Assembly (NCBI GenBank): GCA_003154055.1
Contig: PMCH01000130.1
Span: 5,666 to 12,809, forward strand
DNA: 7,144 bases
Direction: 5' to 3'
Origin: Acidobacteriaceae bacterium
GTDB lineage: Bacteria > Acidobacteriota > Terriglobia > Terriglobales > Acidobacteriaceae
This document shows, piece after piece, positions 4,968 to 7,144 of this stretch. The position numbers and the translations under genes were made by a program. Numbering within the stretch: position 1 is the first letter of the stretch; each line of letters opens with the position of its first letter. The notes under the pieces were generated by a model. That model saw only the letters and a program-made list of their open reading frames with translations, was not told the DNA's origin and searched no databases.

Positions 4968-5885
4968 ATGGACCTCTCCCAACTCGAAGTCTTCCTCACC
5001 GTAGCCCGCGAGCGCACCTTCTCCCGCGCCGCCGAGAAGCTTTTCCGCACCCAGTCGGCCGTAAGTCAAACCGTCCGCAAACTTGAACTGGAGATTGGCG
5101 AACCCCTGTTCGACCGCTCCTCGCGCGACGGCGTGCTGACCGACGCTGGCCAGACTTTGCAGGAATATGCCGAGAAACTGCTCAACCTGCGGAAGGACGC
5201 ACAAGAGGCTCTGGTCGAGCTGCGCGAGCTGCAAAAAGGCAAACTGGTGATTGCAGCCAACGAATTTACTGCCCTCTACCTGTTGCCGGTGCTGGCCGAA
5301 TTCCGCCGCCTGCACCCCATGATCCGGATCACCGTGCAACGCGCGCTGGGCAGCCACATCCCCGATGACGTCCTCAAACACAACGCCGAGTTCGGAGTCC
5401 TCTCCTACGATCCGCAGGAACCGCAACTCCGGTCAGCCGTGGTCTATCTGGATGAACTGGCCTTTGTGGTGCCGCCCGCGCATGCGCTGGCCTCCGCCAA
5501 GGAGGTGAGTATCCGCCAGCTGGGGACGGAGTCCTTCGTGGCCCACATCGTCGCTTCACCCTACCGCGACAAGGTCATCGAATCCTTCCGCCGCCACAAA
5601 ACCCCGCTCCACATGGACGTGGAATTGCCCACCCTGCAGGCTATCAAGCGCTTCGTGGCCATGGGACAAGGCGTTGCGCTCGTACCCGAGATCAGCGTGG
5701 AGAACGAAATCATCCGTGGAGAGTTGGTCGCGGTTCCGGTGCGGGATCTGCACTTCGAACGCAAGTTGCGGCTCGTCTATCGCCAGGAATCCACCCTGTC
5801 GCACGCCGGGCGAGCCTTTCTGAAAGTCGCCGAGCAGGTTGCCCGCGACCGTGGCGGCCGCTACCGATTCCAGCGGGAGAAGTGA
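4968..5885 (+). CDS. LysR-family transcriptional regulator, divergent from leuA
   Basis: This DNA-binding regulator has 305 residues, the usual LysR length. Residues 1-62 form the winged helix-turn-helix: MDLSQLEVFLTVARERTFSR, then AAEKLFRTQSAVSQTVRKLE (21-40) with the recognition helix, then LFDRSSRDGVLTDAG. A linker helix (about 62-88) leads to a periplasmic-binding-protein-like effector domain (about 90-295) that begins GKLVIAANEFTALYLLPVL and includes the MGQGVALVPE motif near residues 228-237. The effector cannot be read from sequence. LysR genes commonly control the gene divergent from them and themselves; here that target is leuA, with a T-N11-A dyad between the two. Control by a leucine-pathway intermediate is possible but unproven. 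The ATG at 4968 fits the normal family start. The gene ends 8 bases from the stop of the convergent STAS gene. Confidence 0.93.
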   Translation: MDLSQLEVFLTVARERTFSRAAEKLFRTQSAVSQTVRKLELEIGEPLFDRSSRDGVLTDAGQTLQEYAEKLLNLRKDAQEALVELRELQKGKLVIAANEFTALYLLPVLAEFRRLHPMIRITVQRALGSHIPDDVLKHNAEFGVLSYDPQEPQLRSAVVYLDELAFVVPPAHALASAKEVSIRQLGTESFVAHIVASPYRDKVIESFRRHKTPLHMDVELPTLQAIKRFVAMGQGVALVPEISVENEIIRGELVAVPVRDLHFERKLRLVYRQESTLSHAGRAFLKVAEQVARDRGGRYRFQREK

Positions 5886-5893
5886 ATAGAAAG

Positions 5894-6316
5894 TTACGCC
5901 AGCCGCAGCTCCACGTGCCGCGTGGCCGCCACGGCTTCCGGCACGCTGGAGTACACGTCAAAAACCGACACCAGGTTGGTGAGTTCGAGCAACTGCCGAA
6001 CAAATTTATTCGGGCAGGCAAATTTCAGGGAATATCCGGCAGCTTCCGCCCACATGTGCAGCAGGACCAGTTCACCCAAGCCCGCGCTATCCACGGACTC
6101 AACGCCCGCCAGGTCAACCACCATCCGGCGCGCGGTGGGCAGGATCTCGCCGAGAATTGCCGTGAGCGCATTCGCCTCGTCGCGGAAAATGAGTCGTCCC
6201 GAGCAGTGCAGCACGACGGCTCCACCGTACCCAGGCGCTTCCAGAGTCAGCCTAAGGTTCTCAGTTCTTCCGGAACCCCGAGAATCCTGGATGGTGGCTG
6301 GATTTTCAGTCTTCAT
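5894..6316 (-). CDS. STAS-domain protein, probable anti-sigma factor antagonist
   Basis: This 140-residue soluble protein has a STAS domain at about residues 22-130. The core motif is MVVDLAGVESVDSAGLGELVLLH (65-87), containing the DSAGLG signature (76-81) in which Ser77 is at the usual phosphorylation position of SpoIIAA/RsbV-type proteins. In those systems the unphosphorylated form binds an anti-sigma kinase and frees a sigma factor. No kinase, phosphatase or sigma gene is nearby, so the partner is elsewhere or it serves another role. The first 20 residues are a hydrophilic, probably flexible extension partly encoded by a copy of the GAGAACT-type repeat. The ATG at 6316 is supported by AAGG seven bases upstream. 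It is convergent with the LysR gene, with no room for a separate terminator, and divergent from the lipoprotein gene. Confidence 0.88.
   Translation of the reverse strand: MKTENPATIQDSRGSGRTENLRLTLEAPGYGGAVVLHCSGRLIFRDEANALTAILGEILPTARRMVVDLAGVESVDSAGLGELVLLHMWAEAAGYSLKFACPNKFVRQLLELTNLVSVFDVYSSVPEAVAATRHVELRLA
6256..6268 (-). repeat. Heptamer-repeat remnant inside the STAS gene
   Basis: On the minus strand this reads AGAACTGAGAACC, identical over 13 bases to the core of the intergenic heptamer arrays. It encodes Arg-Thr-Glu-Asn in the N-terminal extension (residues 17-20) of the STAS protein, before the folded domain. It is followed at 6275-6271 and 6280-6284 by further GGAACC/GAGAA-like bases that make an imperfect inverted repeat. 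Confidence 0.55.
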
Positions 6317-6394
6317 ATCGTTACCTTAGGGTGTATTGCACGGTCGGTGGTTGCGGAGATGTGAAATTTTCGTAAATTCCGCCGCCGAATTTTG

Positions 6395-6414
6395 CGCCCC
6401 CTTGGGCGAAGGAG
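6395..6414 (+). promoter_or_regulatory. Lipoprotein gene ribosome binding site with adjoining hairpin
   Basis: AAGGAG (6409-6414) lies 8 bases before the ATG at 6423 and fixes that start over the TTG at 6336. Directly upstream CGCCC (6395-6399) pairs with GGGCG (6404-6408) around CCTT. The loop CCTT (6400-6403) could instead pair with the AAGG of the ribosome site. The two pairings exclude each other, so some translational tuning is possible, though chance is equally likely. Confidence 0.5.
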
Positions 6415-6422
6415 CTTCCGGA

Positions 6423-6941
6423 ATGCGTTGGCCTTCTTTTTTGCTGATGGTGCTCGCCGCCGTTGCGCTCCCCGCCTGCAATCATGCCAGCAAGCAAGAA
6501 CCGGAAGATCACTCTCCGTCGGTCGATCACATTACTCAGGCCCCGCACGCTGCGCCGCAACGCGTCGCGCACGGCCTGATCAAGGTGGACAAATTTCAGA
6601 AGTTTCCCTTTGAGGTTCCGCCCCATGTGCTTACGCCGCGATTGCAGGGAGAATTCTCTTCGTTCATGCAGGGCGCGGATGGCGCGAGAATCAGCGATGA
6701 GTCCGCTGACGTTGAACTGATGGTGATGACGGAAGCGCAGTGCGACGATTTCGTTCACAAACGCGGCGCTCAATCGGTCGACGCCGTCGAACCCTCCCAC
6801 AATCACGGAGTCAAGATCACCCTTCCTCCCTCGGAGGGTGAACCAGTGCGCTACTACGTTGTGTTTCGCAGGACAACCGAAGCCAAGAAACCCATCTGGA
6901 TCAATGCCGACCTGAGCGCGAATTTTGACCCCTCGATGTGA
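6423..6941 (+). CDS. Predicted lipoprotein of unknown function
   Basis: This 172-residue protein starts with a clear lipoprotein signal peptide: Arg2, hydrophobic residues 5-17 and the lipobox LPAC with Cys19 as the lipidated residue. Asn20 follows, so there is no Asp at +2 that would hold it in the inner membrane under the E. coli rule. A hydrophilic linker rich in His, Pro and Ala (about 20-50) leads to a domain of about 120 residues with strand-like stretches: FPFEVPP (61-67), ADVELMVMTEAQCDDF (95-110), GVKITLPP (129-136), VRYYVVFRR (142-150) and IWINADLSANF (158-168). This pattern suggests a beta-sandwich, and it loosely recalls acidobacterial secreted proteins with a YYLVF motif; no function can be assigned. 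The ATG is fixed by AAGGAG. It is divergent from the STAS gene and convergent with the fragment at the right edge. Confidence 0.8.
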   Translation: MRWPSFLLMVLAAVALPACNHASKQEPEDHSPSVDHITQAPHAAPQRVAHGLIKVDKFQKFPFEVPPHVLTPRLQGEFSSFMQGADGARISDESADVELMVMTEAQCDDFVHKRGAQSVDAVEPSHNHGVKITLPPSEGEPVRYYVVFRRTTEAKKPIWINADLSANFDPSM

Positions 6942-6948
6942 AGGAGAG

Positions 6949-6972
6949 CCTTTCCCATCGCCCGATGGAAGG
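6949..6972. terminator. Weak hairpin between convergent genes
   Basis: CCATC (6955-6959) pairs with GATGG (6964-6968) around GCCC, and CC/TT with AA/GG further out allows a longer bulged stem. It lies 7 bases after the lipoprotein stop and 22 bases before the stop of the next, opposite gene. There is no T-run, so intrinsic termination is doubtful. Confidence 0.3.
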
Positions 6973-6994
6973 CACCGATACCCCTGCCGCAAGA

Positions 6995-7144
6995 CTATTT
7001 GCGTCTGGCTTGATCGTTCACTGGCACCACTGGCCGCCGCAGCGGCACGATCGCGCCCTTGGAAGGATCGGCCGCCGCACTGGCCCGGGTCAGCACTTCG
7101 CGCTGGATGTACTGCACAAACTCCTGGATCTGGCGCTGCATTTC
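6995..7144 (-). CDS. C-terminal fragment of an unrecognised protein (runs off right edge)
   Basis: Reading the minus strand from the window edge gives 49 codons ending in TAG at 6997-6995. The peptide begins EMQRQIQEFVQYIQREVLTR and ends PVVPVNDQARRK. The first half looks like an amphipathic, Gln/Glu-rich helix, possibly a coiled coil; the tail is basic and Pro/Val-rich. The codon pattern fits the neighbouring genes. I do not recognise the family. The gene could start upstream of the window, or it could be a 48-residue protein starting at the ATG at 7141; without the flanking DNA this cannot be decided. Confidence 0.5.
   Translation of the reverse strand, partial: EMQRQIQEFVQYIQREVLTRASAAADPSKGAIVPLRRPVVPVNDQARRK

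Noticed and set aside
6321..6992. 223-codon minus-strand frame opposite the lipoprotein gene
   Set aside because: The plus-strand frame has a strong ribosome site, signal peptide and lipobox; the antisense product shows no domain.
1..7144. Defence system, prophage, insertion sequence or transferred island
   Set aside because: No transposase, integrase, nuclease or toxin genes and no target-site duplications are seen; apart from the small AT-rich control region the composition is even.

Overview
The window looks like a chromosomal segment of a high-GC, soil-type bacterium, most likely an Acidobacteriota member of the Koribacter/Sulfotelmatobacter kind. That placement is an inference. It rests on the GC-rich coding style, a secreted protein with a KPHVINFGKW-type N-terminus, an HD-GYP response regulator, and tandem GAGAACT heptamers between genes. 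No rRNA, tRNA, transposase, phage gene or CRISPR array is visible.

Layout, left to right. (1) Positions 1-119, minus strand: the 5' end of a secreted protein that leaves the window on the left. (2) 290-1273, plus: a REC + HD-GYP response regulator, probably a cyclic-di-GMP phosphodiesterase. (3) 1277-1362: an 86-bp inverted repeat built of degenerate heptamers, running directly into a family-2 glycosyltransferase (1368-2120, plus) with a likely TTG start. (4) 2121-2180: a short convergent gap with a candidate two-way terminator. (5) 3447-4766 and 2181-3272, both minus: leuA then leuB, the first and third enzymatic steps of leucine synthesis. leuC and leuD are not in the window. A 174-bp gap with a terminator-like hairpin separates the two genes. 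LeuA ends after its catalytic part and lacks the usual leucine-sensing C-terminal domain. (6) 4767-4967: a divergent control region with an AT-rich island (14 G/C in the 80 bases 4821-4900), promoter elements in both directions, a LysR-type T-N11-A dyad, a second perfect palindrome, and a five-copy GAGAACT array. (7) 4968-5885, plus: a LysR-type regulator, the natural candidate to control leuA. (8) 5894-6316, minus: a STAS-domain protein, convergent with the LysR gene and only 8 bp from it. (9) 6423-6941, plus: a lipoprotein of unknown function, divergent from the STAS gene. (10) 6995-7144, minus: the C-terminal end of an unrecognised protein that leaves the window on the right.

Functionally, the centre is a leucine biosynthesis locus with its own divergent regulator. 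Because LeuA lacks the feedback domain, transcriptional control through the LysR protein, and possibly leader structure in the leuA mRNA, may carry more of the regulation than usual. The flanking genes are ordinary signalling or envelope genes with no clear link to leucine. I did not find a defence system or a mobile element. The best leads are the leuA/LysR control region, the shortened LeuA, and the heptamer repeats placed just before start codons.
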